Source of the DNA: Coptis chinensis
Lineage: Eukaryota; Streptophyta; Magnoliopsida; Ranunculales; Ranunculaceae
DNA length: 64,000 nt
Assembly: GCA_015680905.1 (NCBI GenBank)
Contig: CM027380.1
Span: 18,680,001 to 18,744,000 of the forward strand
Direction: 5' to 3'
Both the position numbers and the translations under genes were made by a program. The first letter of the stretch is position 1, and every line of letters begins with the position of its first letter. Of the stretch, positions 48,037 to 60,279 are shown piece by piece. The notes under the pieces were generated by a model. The model was not told the origin of the DNA and searched no databases. It saw only the letters and a program-made list of their open reading frames with translations.

Positions 48037-48849
48037 ATTTTCACATATTTGATTATATGGACAAATATAGTAATAAAATATTGTCGAAAATTATATAACC
48101 TGGTTTGTCATTATCTAATTAAGATTTGACGTGAGTAATACGTAAGGCATATAAATATTTGGCACGTAATTGGAGGGGAATTCTGATAATAAGAATTTGA
48201 TATATATATTTTTATGAGCATTAAATTATATACGGACTTAGATTCATTGACTTTGATTATGGACTGTTGACTGTTTAATTGTGTTACGTTTTTATATATT
48301 AAATTGTATGGACAAATCAAATGCTAAAATGCTGTGGAAGCTTGTATAAATTTGGTTGTCAGTATCTAGGAAAGATTTGACGTTGATGTTGGGTATTTTT
48401 GACACGTGACGATATTGAAATGTTATGAGACATTATATTCCTAAAACGCTATAATAAAAATATTATGCGATACGTTTGGAGCAATTGTGACATAGTATAA
48501 TATGTTGGGATATATATATTAAATGCAATAGTTTTGGAGAAATAAATGTATAAACACTCCATCATTTTATCTGTGAAATGCTACTAGGAGGTAGTAGAAT
48601 ATTTGTGGATATTTTCCACGGAGTGTGCGGCGCAAATATATATTGGCACGGAAAGAATGAAAGTGGTTATGAGATATAATTGAGATATTTCTAAATATTG
48701 TGGCTTAGTGCAATAAGGTAATTGACCTGCACGTGATATAGTGGAATGATTATGAGTCATAAATGTATGACACTTGAATAAACTACGTAACGAAAATCCT
48801 AGAACCTAGCTACCACAACTCATGTGATTTGCCCTGTGTGGGTGTGTGC

Positions 48850-48966
48850 AATTTGATTGGCCCTTCTGGCGTTTCAGTGAATCTGAATAGCCCTTCTAGC
48901 ATAAGTAATGTGATTGGCCCTTCTGGCGTTTCAGTAAAGCTGAATGGCCCTTCTGGCGTAACCGAA
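48850..48966. repeat. Tandem repeat in the solo LTR
   Basis: Units containing GCCCTTCTGGCGTTTCAGT and CTGAATAGCCCTTCTAGC recur about four times with a period of about 30-40 bp. A decayed counterpart is near 54768-54852. Confidence 0.75.
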
Positions 48967-49399
48967 TGGTGGCTTGATTATTCCGTTCACAAAATAGAAC
49001 GAGATGCGCGATATTTTATGCCGAATAGTGACAGTACTTACATATATGGCTTTCGTGTGAGGGTTACGGTGTCGTGCATCCCATCCCGGGGGTAGTTAAG
49101 CACGGAGTGGTTCATTATGTGGGGAGGCATGTGGATGTACATGTTCGGCGCTTGGGAGGCGCATTATGGTAGCCAGGAAACTAGGTAAGACATAGATACT
49201 GACGCGATTTTAGAGACACAGCAGAAAGCCTTAATTAATATAATTATGGTAATATGTTGGGTAATGATATATCTTTAGCTAGATGATTGTATTTGGTTTT
49301 GCAGAAGGGTGGGTCAAACTAATTACTTGGGCAGAGACGACCCACTCTGTAATTGAGCATGAAATGCGGTACGTATAATATGCTTGGTTGGTTATTTGT

Positions 49400-49600
49400 T
49401 TAGTTAGAACCTAAGGAGCCTCGATGGAGGAACTACATGCCTTATTTATTATGCGAATAGTTTGTTGTGTGGTTAGTGGAAAGTTAAGGCACCTCAGTGG
49501 AGGAACTACTTGCCTTAATTATTGTACTTAAGGATGTTGTATTAGTCGTTGAAAGTTAAGGCGCCTCGGTGGAGGAACTAACTGCCTTATTTATTGTGTA
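49400..49600. repeat. Three-unit repeat in the solo LTR
   Basis: Three blocks with the pattern AAGTTAAGGCxCCTCxGTGG, AGGAACTA, xCTGCCTTA, spaced roughly 65-75 bp apart. The reverse-oriented LTR carries matching blocks at about 54270-54435. Confidence 0.7.
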
Positions 49601-50099
49601 AATATATGTATAAGTATAATTTGTATTTTAGGGCTACTCACACCAAAGATTGTTTATAATGTCGGACCGATTTGCATGTTTGTTTATCGGGTGTGTTCAT
49701 TAAATGAACATAGTTGATAAGTCTTGATGAGGTTTAGTATTGAAGAAGATTGGTTGTTGCTTGTGGTTTTATAAGTTAAGCGTTGCATCTCGTGATATGT
49801 TTTGTTTTTCCTTGAGGTGATATAGATTTTCAATCTAGACAATGTTTTGTATTTATTTTCATTTGTAAATTTAATTAAAGAGTTATTGAAAAAGAGATTT
49901 GTAACCTAATCTTTTTGTGAATTTTGTAATGAAGAGGACTTTTGTTTAAGTTAAAATTTTATTGGTTTTTAATTATCCGCATATTTAAATTGTTTATGGG
50001 TTTTTGGAAGTGGAGAATGCGTCGCACCTCGGAGATTGAAGAGTTGGGAACAAATAATGTTTTTCCGAATTCTGTCAAAATTCGGGGTGTGACAGCAGG

Positions 50100-50649
50100 A
50101 AGGGGAGATTGTCATTAGTGTCAATTTTATAACACTTTTGAACTCGAAAGGAAGCACACAAAGGAATTTTGTCACTTTTGAGCTAGCAAGGAACAGAGCT
50201 ATTACCAAACGAGCTCTCTTACTGCTTCAATCGTACGCAACCACCATTAGTGTCACTCTGAGTCTCTGAGTACAATTTTTCTTTTTACAAATTCTGGATA
50301 GGGCCTTCTTCTGATGGTTTTGTGGCATTCGAGGAAACAAATTCAATCTTCCATGTATACCTGAGTAAGTATGCAGTATTGCAATTGCCATCAACATCGT
50401 TTTTGAGCCTCTAATCAGCATCCACACATTTGTACACATTGTTTACTACTCCTATAAGTGCACTACTTTTCTTAAATGAAATGAACTTACGAAATACAGT
50501 TATACAGGTTGTAAAGGTTGTTTTTGGTAAACCTTACCAATATAGGCAGTTTGTGGATTAAATTGATTGAGTTCGTATGGATGAACTGCCTACGTATCAA
50601 GCTCAGCTCTCTCTCAGGGGGGAACTTGAATGAGGTCAAACGTAGTTCC
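50100..50649. other. Spacer, no gene supported
   Basis: Continues the spacer interrupted by the solo LTR. It contains GAACTGCCTACGTATC and, 60 bp on, ACGTAGTTCC, an imperfect palindromic pair. It ends at the Copia insertion point (TSD GTTCC at 50645-50649). Confidence 0.5.
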
Positions 50650-51208
50650 TGAAGGATGCGAATAAAGAAAACAATGAAGTGACAAGGACAGTAGTAACAG
50701 GGAACAACCAATCAAGGTGCGGATTAGGCTGTCCTTAAGGAAAGATTTCGCCCCTTCTAGTGGTGCAGAAAGGTAGCAGTGGCGTCTTCCTCACAGGATA
50801 CAATAGTTTAGCAAACTGACTTGCACTCGAATAGGCTGCTCTCTAGAATGACAGTATAACTCTCTTTGACGGCTATAGTAAGAAGAGGAAGAGAAGAGGC
50901 TAAGTTTAGGCAATTGGTCAAGCCACTACCCACACACAATAAGCCCAAGCCCAAGCCCACGGCGACGCGACTGGGGCATGGCTAATGTGTAAAGGCTTTA
51001 GGTGAGTCCTCACTCCTAACACAAAAACATTTGTACCCTAAGGGCACGCCCTTATGGCAGAGGAATTCCTCATATACTTCACTTGCTAGTGGTGGATAAC
51101 CAATGTGGGACAATCTTCTATACACTAAAGTGGAGAGAACACTCTTTGTTCATCCCCTCCACTTTGCATACATACTCTTAGCCATTTGAAATACAAGAGA
51201 TTCCAACA
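50650..51208 (-). repeat. 3' LTR of Copia-6
   Basis: 559 bp, TGAAGGATGCGAATAAAG to AGATTCCAACA on the + strand. Followed by a duplicated CCCCCACTATTT tract, the polypurine tract on the coding strand. Confidence 0.9.
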
Positions 51209-51754
51209 AACCCCCACTATTTCAAAATACTAATAGTCCCCCACTATTTTGGAATAGGATATTACAAAAGAAATAGGTTAACGAAATGCCAGAGAGAATC
51301 GAAAAGTAATGCCTAAAATATCGGTGCTTTTACGGCTTGAACCGGTCATAGGGTAACATGTCTTATAATACGTGAAAGTGGTGGATTAAAAAATCTTTGA
51401 ACCAACATTCCCTTATAGTAAAATAGATCACATGCACCCACACTACTCTTTCATTATATGTCAGTTCTGCGGTGTTGGGCTTTTTGGCCTTGCGCTACCT
51501 GTGTTTCATGAATGCTCTAGATACAAGCCTAAATATTCATAAGAACCGACCTAGTTCTACATTCATATAGGTGGATATCCATCAAGTGTACATTGCAGTT
51601 AAAATACACTATCTCATTATAAAATGGACTATGGATACCAATAAGAGTAAAATAACTCATCCTTACTCATTGCAATTCAAGTTATACAACGATACAAAAA
51701 ATACTATCTCACATAGGGGGACGCCTAAAAAAAGACGATAGTATACCAGAGCGA

Positions 51755-52150
51755 CTAGGTGACTTGTTTTTCCTTTGAACCTACTTCATGGGATCTCCAA
51801 TCACATAAGGTGGGGTTGCCGTCAGTGTCGCCCTCTATCTTAGGCAAAAGTCTCATCCCCCTTGATGTTTCAACCACTTGCCTCCTGCTAAGTGGTTTGG
51901 TCAGAGGATCAGCCAAATTTAACTCTAACCTCACATAATCTAGAGCCACAACTCCAAATTCTAGCAGCTGCTTTATAGACTGTAATCTTAGACGTATATG
52001 TCTGCTTATACAATTTGCTCTTTGCCTTTACTATCAAGGCCCCGACAGCTATAATGCATAGGTATACCAAGGCGGCTTTTGTACCAATAGGAAGATTTGC
52101 CAAGAGGTTTCTAAGCCATTCAAATTTCAAGACTTGTTTTATCTAAAGCA
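51755..52150 (-). pseudogene. Copia-6 RNase H remnant
   Basis: MALDYVRLELNLADPLTKPL and SRGMRLLPK are readable, and upstream RNLLANLPIGTK. The frame shifts near 51930. Counterpart of 28951-29400. Confidence 0.85.
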
Positions 52151-52377
52151 ATAAGCTCGGACTCCATGGTTAAACGAGCTATCAAGGTTTGCTTAGAAGA
52201 TTTCCAAACGACTGCACCTCCACCCTTGAATATATAACCACTAGTAGACTTGATATCATGAGAATCAAATATCTAGTTTGCATCACAATAACCCTCTATC
52301 AAAGGTGGAGTTTGTCTAAAATGTATGTTATAATTCATTGTTCCTCTCAAGTACTTGGCTAGTCTATCTAACGCACT

Positions 52378-53764
52378 CTAATGTTCCTTGCTAGGACAAT
52401 GAGTGCATCTATTTAACCTGCTAACTGCATAAGCAATGTCAGGTCTAGTGCAATTCATCAAGTAAATGAGACTACCAATAATTTGGGCATATTTAGACTG
52501 AAGGACACTATGTTGATTATTTTTCTTAAGTTCATTATTTGCCTCATAAGGTGTCGACACAGGCTTACTATCATCATAGTTAAACTTCTTCAAAAACTTC
52601 TCAACATAATGCTCTTGTGAAAGCGTATATCCATCATCATTTTTATGATGATTTTGATTCCAAGAATCACATCAGCTTCTCCCAAATCCTTCATTTCAAA
52701 TTGGGAGGATAAGAACATCTTGGTGTTTCTCACAATATCAATGCTAGGACTCATGATTAACATGTCATCTACATATAGACAGATAATCACATATGTATTC
52801 ACTTCAAAAAATCTAAAGTAAATACAATTATCAGCATTATTTATTTGATATCCATTGGACATCATGACACTGTCAAACTTTGCATGCTATTGTTTTGGCT
52901 CTTGTTTCAACCCATATAAAGACTTAACTAATTTGCATACCTTTTGCTCATTCCCCTGGTACTATAGTAGTACCCTCAGGCTGCATCTATATTTCTTTAT
53001 CAAGATCAACATTCAAAAATACAGTTTTTACATCCATTTGATGAATAAATAAATTATGAATAGCAGCTAGAGCCATTAGAACTCTTATAGAAGAAATCCT
53101 AGTTACAGGAGCATAAGTATCAAAATAGTCAATGCCTTTTTCCTCGGGAGAATCCCTTGATTACTAGTCTAGCCTTGTATTTATCAATGGAACCATCTAG
53201 TTTCTTTTTGAAGATCCACTTGTAACATATAGGTTTTCATCCCAAGAGGTAGATCAACTATCTCCCATGTGTGATTAGATATAATCGAATATAGTTCTCG
53301 AAGTTTATAACATCTTTCCATAAAGGTGCATCTCTAGAACTGATTGCCTCATTATATCGTCCACAGGATCATCATCAACGGTAGAAACGGTAAAAGTCAT
53401 CACTAAAATTGGTGGATTTTCTCTCTTTTACTCTTCCGATTTCTTGTTCGGAAATATCGGATCTCGCTGATTGTTGTTCACTAGAGCAACCAACCTCTCA
53501 ATGCCAATTTTCAAAGGAAACATATTCTCAAAGAAATCAACATTTTTACTCTATATAATAATGTTAGCATCGATAAGGTTATTATCAGATTTTACTACTA
53601 AAAATCTATATGCAGCACTATTATGAGCATAACCAATGAACATACAATCAACAGTTCTAGGTCCCAATTTTTTCTTTTTAGGTTCGGTCACGAGAACCTT
53701 TGCAAGACACCCCCACATTTTGAAGTATTTCAGGTTAGGTACATGACCTTTCCATAATTCATAT
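52378..53764 (-). pseudogene. Copia-6 reverse transcriptase remnant
   Basis: At 52590-52865, ICLYVDDMLIMSPSIDI (catalytic YVDDM) is followed by FEMKDLGEADVILGIKI. At 52378-52593, IGSLIYLMNCTRPDIAYAV. Upstream parts toward 53760 are frame-broken but keep SLYGLKQ-like and DVKTxFL-like stretches in the sister orientation. Interrupted at 53765 by the solo LTR. Confidence 0.85.
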
Positions 53765-56700
53765 TGTCACACCCCGAATTTCGACAGAATTCGGAAAAAC
53801 ATTATTTGTCCCCGACTCTTCGATCTCCGAGGTGTGACGCACTCTCCACTTCCAAAAACCCATAAACAGTTTAAAATATGATAATTAAAACCAAGTAAAA
53901 ATTTCAATTATACATAAGTCCTCTTCATTACAAAAATTCCCAATTAAGATTAGGTTACAAATCTCTTTTCAATAACTCTTTAATTAAAATATACAAATGA
54001 GAATACAAAAACATTGTCTAGACTGAAAAGCTATATCACCTCAAGGGAAAACAAAACGTATCCGAGATGTAACGCTTAATGCAAAACCACAAGCAAAGCA
54101 GCCAACCTTCTTCAACACTAAACTCCGCAAAACTTATCAACTATGTTCATTGAATGAACACACCCGATAAGCAAACATGAATCGGGTCAAAGATTATAAA
54201 CAATGCTGGTGTGAGTAGCCCTAAAATACAAATATACTTATACATATATATACACAATCCACAAGGTAGTTAGTTCCTCCACGGAGGCCTTTAACTTTCA
54301 ACGACTAATATAACATACTCAAGTACAATAATTTAAGGCAGTAGTTCCTCCAATCGAGGCTTTTAACTTCTCACTAACCACACAACAAACTATATACATC
54401 ATAAATAAGGCATGTAGTTCCTCCATCGAGGCTTTAGGTTCTAACTAAACAAATAACCAACCAAACATATTACCATAATTAGATTATTTCAGGCTTTCTT
54501 TGTGTGTCCCTAAAATCACGCCGATATATGTCTTACCTAGTTTCCCGGCTACCACAATCGCAGAACCCAACGCCAACATGTACATCCACATGCCTCCTTT
54601 ACATAATGAGCCACTCCGTATGTGAACCACCCCGAGCGGGATGCCGCGACACCGTAAATCCTCACACGGAAGCCAAATCTATGTAAGCACCGCCACTATT
54701 CTAAGATAAAATATTATGATCATCGTTCTATTTTGCTTAACGGAATAATCAAGCCACTATTCGCTACGCCAGAGGGCCATTTAGCTTTTAATCAAACGCC
54801 GGAGAAGGGTCGCCGCGCCATTCAGATTAACTCAAACGCCGGAAGGGGCAAATCACAATGAGTTGTGGTAGTCGTTTCTAGGATTTTCGTTATGTAATTT
54901 ATTCAGGTGTCATACATTAATGACTCATAAACATTTCTACTATATCACGTGCAGGTCAATTACCTTATTGCACTAAGCCATAATATCTAGAAACATCTCA
55001 ATTATATCTCATAGTCACTTTCGTTCTTTCACGTGCCAATATATTATTGCACTACCCCACACTCCCGTGGGCAAATATTCACCAATACTATGCTACCTCA
55101 TAGTAGCATCTCACATATATAATAATGGAGTGTATATACATTTCTCCAAGATATTGCATTAATATAAATATCCCAGCATATTATCTCATGTCACAATGCT
55201 TCAACGTATCACATACATTTTTATTATAACGTATTAGGAATATAATATCTCATAATATCTAAATATCGTCACGTGTCAAAAATACACAACATCAAAGTCA
55301 AATCTTTCTTAGATAATGACCACCAAATTATACAAGCTTCCACAGCATTTTATTACTACATATGTCTATATAATATACAACATAAAACGTAGTACAATTA
55401 AACAGTCCACAGTCCACAATCAAAGCCCAATATGCTTTACACACTACTCACGTCAAATCTAAATTAGATAATTTACCAACCAAGTTATATAATATCCGAC
55501 AGTATTTTATTACTATATATATCCATATAAACAAACATATGAAAAACTGGAAAAGTCAACATTCACAGTCAACGGTCAAAGTCAACTATCAACGGTCAAA
55601 GGTCAACACCTCATGGTCAAGGTCAAACTCAACATGTCATGGTCAAAGCCAAACTGTCATCGTCAAAGTCAAAGGTGAAAGTCAACCGTCCATGGTCAAA
55701 GGTCAAAGTCAACCATCAAAGTCAACGGTCGATGGTCAAAGTCAAACTGTCCTAGTCAAAGTCAAACTGTCGTTTTCGTGTTCGACAGGTTCATGGTCAT
55801 AGCCATGGTTCATGGCTAAGGTCAATGTGTATGGCTCATGGGCTCATGACCAAGGTAATGGTTCGGACCCAACTGGCCAAGCCCAAACCTTAGAACCCGG
55901 TAGTCTGAACATCCACTTATTTATTTTACCTGACCCAATTGGATCTATTTTAAGTCCTATGGACTGGTCATGCAATATCAGAAACGGGCCCAAAAACTTT
56001 AGACGGAACTGGCCCAACCTAACTAATGTGGTCCGAAAATTTAACTGAAATTTCGGCCTAGCCACTAAAAGAAATGTGGCCCAAACCAAACCTTGAAATT
56101 TCGGCCCAACTAACAAAATAGACTAAAGCCCAAACAAAAATTAAAACATTTCGGCCCAAGGCCCAAACTGACATCTACTGTTCATCTTCCCCAATTCTCC
56201 TCCACCAGCAGCCACCCAAAAATCCGGCCACCACTATTCCAAACTTTACCAAATCGGTTTTACACTACATCCAAAACCAAACAACATTTGTTAACACATA
56301 AACCCCAAATCATACCATCCAAACCTCACCCAAAAACTAGATCTAAAAGATTTCGGCCACCATTAATAGTTCTTCCAACCTCAAATCGACAGCCCATCAT
56401 CCCCTCAATCAATCCTCATAATCCCCACACCAACAACCCATTCAAATACGAAAATAAATACAAAAAACCCAAATCCTTCAGTAACACAGTAACGCCATTA
56501 ACGGCGGTTCAAGCTTTCTCCCACTTCACAACACTCACCCCATCATTACAAACCATTCAATCCATACAACTCGACCGTAACCTTCGATTTCAAAACCCTA
56601 AGTAGTTTAACCACCGATCTCCCAACCCGACAAATCCACCAAAACAAAAAACAACCCACGACAACAAGAAAACAAGTTCAAAACGAAATTTAGTTTGGGA

Positions 56701-57249
56701 GTGGCGGCCTCCTTAATCTGAGCCCTTTGTCGCTTTCGACAGGTTTAACCAATTTTTTTCAAGATGAGCGGGGACGAATGCTAGTAGCGATATGAAGCGG
56801 GGACAAAATACGGATCTCAACAAGATGAACAATATGAGTTTCAAAACAGATCTAATGCTAATAACAAAATACTTAACCTAAAAATATGAGCGTAAACTTT
56901 TTAACAAGATAATACGGTGACACGGAAACTATAAATCCGGTGAAATAGCAAAATAGCTACTCACCTGTATGAACAACTCGACGAATCCTCCTAGCCCGAT
57001 TCGTCGCGCTCCAACGCTCCAGAAATCCAGCTTTCATGCTCTGCCTCCATTTTCATTATTCTATTCTCTAGGAACCCTATTTTCTAGAAAAATGTGTTTA
57101 TATACTTGGGTCCGAAACCCAAGCCCAACACCGACTCGGGCCCAAAACCAGGCCCACGTATCCCGAGTCCAATCCGACGAATTTTGAAAATAAATAATTT
57201 AATTAATTAATAAATATAAAAATACGTATTTAAAAATACGGGCGTTACA
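53765..57249 (-). mobile_element. 3.5-kb solo LTR, reverse orientation
   Basis: On the + strand it starts TGTCACACCCCGAATTTC and ends AAAATACGGGCGTTACA. The TSD CATAT flanks it at 53760-53764 and 57250-57254. It is the reverse complement relative of 46485-50094. It contains the TTGAC-rich array (as GTCAA) and the same three-unit repeat. No coding content. Confidence 0.88.
55556..55795. repeat. GTCAA-rich array in the reverse solo LTR
   Basis: More than twenty GTCAA words (complement of TTGAC) in about 240 bp, with a rough 6- and 12-bp spacing. Larger than the array in the forward LTR, so the array has expanded or contracted between copies. Confidence 0.8.
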
Positions 57250-57325
57250 CATATGGTGTCTTATTCCTTATTTTCTTATTGAGTATCCTATTTTGTATAT
57301 GGCAAGCAGATAAGATTGCTTCCCC

Positions 57326-57868
57326 CTACAAGTTTAGGGAAACTCCAGAACTTACAAGCATAGCATTCATTATCTCTTTTAATGTTTTATTTTTCCGTTC
57401 TGCTATTTCATTAGACTTAGGAGAGTATGGTGGAGTAGTCTCATGAATAAAGTCATTATTGTCAAAAAAAGTCCTGGAAGGGGTGGGGTTAGACTCATAT
57501 TCCCCACTCCTATCAAACCGAAGTCTTTTAATCTTATAGTTAAGCTGGTTTTCAACTTCAGCTTTGTAGTTGAGAAACATCTCACCTATCTCATGCTTGT
57601 TTCTAAGTAAATATACCATGGTGTACTTAGAGAAGTCATCTATGAATGTAATATAATAAAACTTCCCCTCTCTAGACATGGTATTTCTGAATTCACCAAA
57701 ATCCGTATGAATACGGGTTAGTAATCCAATTTTATCTCTAGAAACAGTTCTGCAAGATTTCTTTGTGGCTTTAGTCTCAGCACATATGTCACATTTATCA
57801 TTAGAAAAATTAGAAATATTCGACAATAAACCACATGCTTTCATCAGTTTCATATACTGAAAATTCAC
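57326..57868 (-). pseudogene. Copia-6 integrase
   Basis: 180 open codons: CDICAETKATKKSC (zinc-type cysteines), RIHTDFGEF (first catalytic Asp), YYITFIDDFSKY, LRFDRSGEYESN (second Asp), and AERKNKTLKEIMN (catalytic Glu). The core triad is therefore present, but the frame is cut from the rest of pol by stops on one side and the solo LTR on the other. Confidence 0.85.
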
Positions 57869-58153
57869 ATGTCCTAGTCTACCATCCCATATATATTAAA
57901 AGAGTCAAGCAAGTAAGGTACAGATTCATTCTCATTAATAATAATGTTGTTAAGTACATTTAACATAAAAAGACCATCATTGTTATTACAATAACCTTTC
58001 CCAACAAAACTTTCATTCTTACTCGTAAATCTAACTTGTCACTTTCAAAAAGTCACTTTGACGCCAGCTTTTTCCTAGTAATGACATTGTAAATCGATTC
58101 TCGATTTAATCTCGTGAACATTACTAAGTGAAAGCGTTTTTCTGAAGTTAACT

Positions 58154-59041
58154 TTAGAAGAATCTTGCATGTTCCTCAACAGAAATGGACCTTGAGTCAC
58201 CCATATAGACCTTTTCATCTTTCATTAGTATGTAGTCCGAGAAGGCTTCAAACATCACCACAGACGTGGCATGGTGGCACCGGAATCTAGTACCCAGTTT
58301 CTTCTTCCCAAAGCCATGAACACTTGTGACACTACAACAAAGCAATTATATCATCTCCCTCAACTAAATTAGCATTGGGATGATCATCAGTGTCCTTCTT
58401 GTGCCTGCACTAAAAAACCCTATGTCCCGGTTTACCACAAACATAACAATTACCATTGCTAGTACCACTCCTTTTAAAAGAAGTGCCTTTGACCTTGAAA
58501 TTCTTATTTTTGTTGTATTTCTGTTTTTAGAGTGTTTGTTGGATTTGCTGGGATTACCTTCAATGATATTGGCTTTTGAATATAATTCCTTAGACAACAC
58601 CTCATCTCGAGTCTTGTTCTTTCCCTATATGTGAATGTGAATGATCACATCCTCAAGAGTCATCTGTTTGCGTTTATGCTTCATACTATTCTTATAGTAT
58701 TTCCAAGACTCGAGGAGTTTCTCAATCAAACATCTAGCAACAAAGGTCTCGGGTAAATCAATACCCTCGGCCAAATCATTAACTAGCACATGAAAATCAT
58801 GGATTTAAGACGTTACATCTCTATCCTCTCTCATCCGGAACTTTAGAAAAGTCCCCACAACATATTTTTGAGTACCAGCATCCTCTATTATGTATTTTTT
58901 GTTCAATCTTTAACACATTGGGTAAGTTGCAAGCATTCAGTACAACATCCCTCATATTTGAAGTAACCTCCATGACTCCTGAATTGGTTTCTTTGTTCGG
59001 CGTGTCTGTTGGTGTAGACATCTCGATTCTTTCCTTAAGAT
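58154..59041 (-). pseudogene. Copia-6 gag and protease remnant
   Basis: Gag begins near 59021 (MSTPTDTPNKETNSG). A CCHC knuckle near 58398-58440 keeps its Cys-Cys-His-Cys spacing (CYVCGKPGH) but has a TAG just before the last Cys. The protease segment (58154-58345) contains ATSVVMFEAFSDYILM and the following KVYMGDS, with the active site frame-shifted. Gag ORF breaks occur at 58800-58860. Confidence 0.75.
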
Positions 59042-59387
59042 TGAAGTATGTGAATAAAGAAAACAATGAAGTTACAATGACAGCAGTCGGTTTCTTGCTG
59101 CTAAAGCAAAAACAAGTTTAGGAAATTGGTCAAGCCACTACCCACACATTGTAAGCCAATCCCGAACCCGAGCGGGCGGGTGTGGTTTTGGGTGAGTCCT
59201 CCCTCCTAACACAAAATCATTTGTACCCTAAGGGCACGCCCTTATGGTAGAGGAATTCCTCATATACTCCACTTGCTAGTGGTGGATAACCAATGTGGGA
59301 CTATCTTCTATGCACTAAAGTGGAGAAAACACTCTTTGTTCATCTCCTCCATTTGCATAGTCATTCGAAATACAAAAGATTCCAACA
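59042..59387 (-). repeat. 5' LTR of Copia-6
   Basis: 346 bp, with an internal deletion of about 210 bp relative to the 3' LTR (loss between about 59098 and 59110). Ends AAAGATTCCAACA, followed by the TSD GTTCC. Confidence 0.88.
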
Positions 59388-60279
59388 GTTCCTCATCCTC
59401 TTTATATAGGCAAGATGCCCGCGCCTCCCGCTCTCCCGTGTAAGTATTGCCAAAGTATACATTCTGTTTCTCTTTTAGTAATGCACTTAATCAAATCTAT
59501 ACTAATGAACTTCACCTAATTAAGAGCCTTGGTTGTTACAAGTATACCTTCTAAATTAAGCACACATATCTGGTTAATTAAGCACACATATCTCCATGAA
59601 ACTATGAACTTCCTACAGTACAACAACTGATCGAGTGTCCAAACCTGGTCTTCCTTGTTGTCATATACACGTTACATCTCAAGTTCGCGTTAGGGTGAAT
59701 ACCTTATACATAGTATTCCATTTTCAACTTACAAGAATCTTATAGAAGGAGCTTATGATCATGAAGTGGTACCATGATCTGGAACTTCACACCTTATAAA
59801 AACTTTACTTGGCAATTATTATGTTTTACATGGTATGATGAACTGAGACATACTTTGATTTTGGCAGTAAGATGAAATTTACATTTGGCATTTTACATGT
59901 GCAAAGGAGAGCCAGAAGATTGCCCGATCCATCAGCTATATATGCCAAATTGTCAACATGGAGCCTGTTTTGATTTTTGTGGCCGAGATATGGGCGCTGA
60001 TGTTTGAGCTGGATGCATGGTTGAAAATATATGTCAATGCCAATTTGTCGACTGTTGGAGACTTGAAGGTGTCTCAATCTTGTCAAAGTTTAAAATATGA
60101 AGCATTGGTCATTGTCATACATATTTTCTTAAGTATTCCTGGGCTTTCACTCAGATTCCTAAAATCAAACGTACTGAATATTCTGCCACTCTTTTTCACT
60201 CTTTTTTTAACAGCAACCCAAAAATTTCTAGAAAACAAAAGAAAGATTAGATTTTGAAACTTGGGTATTGTTCAGAGCA
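59388..60279 (+). promoter_or_regulatory. 5' flank and presumed promoter/5' UTR of the SDR gene
   Basis: Between the Copia-6 insertion and the SDR start codon. 59450-60135 is duplicated at 26220-26900 (reverse), and 60150-60279 at 19076-19205 (reverse). No single TATA box stands out close to the gene. The Copia insertion lies about 0.9 kb upstream of the ATG and may have replaced more distal promoter DNA. Confidence 0.5.

Larger units (their letters stand above)
46485..50094 (+). mobile_element. 3.6-kb solo LTR, forward orientation
   Basis: Starts TGTAACGCCCGTATTT and ends AATTCGGGGTGTGACA, with the TSD GCAGG at 46480-46484 and 50095-50099. It has no coding content and no second LTR in the same orientation, so it fits a solo LTR left by recombination. 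The length and TGTAACGCCC...GGGTGTGACA ends resemble large LTRs of plant gypsy chromoviruses, which is an inference. A related copy in reverse orientation is at 53765-57249. Confidence 0.85.
50650..59387 (-). mobile_element. Copia retrotransposon interrupted by a solo LTR (Copia-6)
   Basis: The 3' LTR is 50650-51208, the 5' LTR is 59042-59387, and the TSD GTTCC is at 50645-50649 and 59388-59392. RNase H and RT lie at 51755-53764, integrase, protease and gag at 57255-59041. A 3.5-kb solo LTR (53765-57249) with its own TSD splits pol. Less than 30 bp separate the 5' LTR from the gag start, and no methionine-type priming site is seen. It is the same family as 27585-29792. All frames are broken. 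Confidence 0.92.

Noticed and set aside
49060..49115. 5S rRNA-like wording (CATCCCATCC, AGTTAAGC) inside the forward solo LTR
   Set aside because: The match is short and lacks the rest of the 5S box structure; the surrounding sequence is LTR. Not annotated as an rRNA gene or Cassandra-type element.
56288..56605. 105-codon proline/serine-rich frame in the reverse solo LTR
   Set aside because: Low-complexity reading of LTR sequence, not kept in the forward LTR copy.
46485..57249. A single giant foldback transposon made of the two inverted 3.5-kb arms
   Set aside because: Each arm has its own distinct 5-bp target duplication (GCAGG and CATAT) and the right arm sits inside a Copia element, so they are separate insertions.
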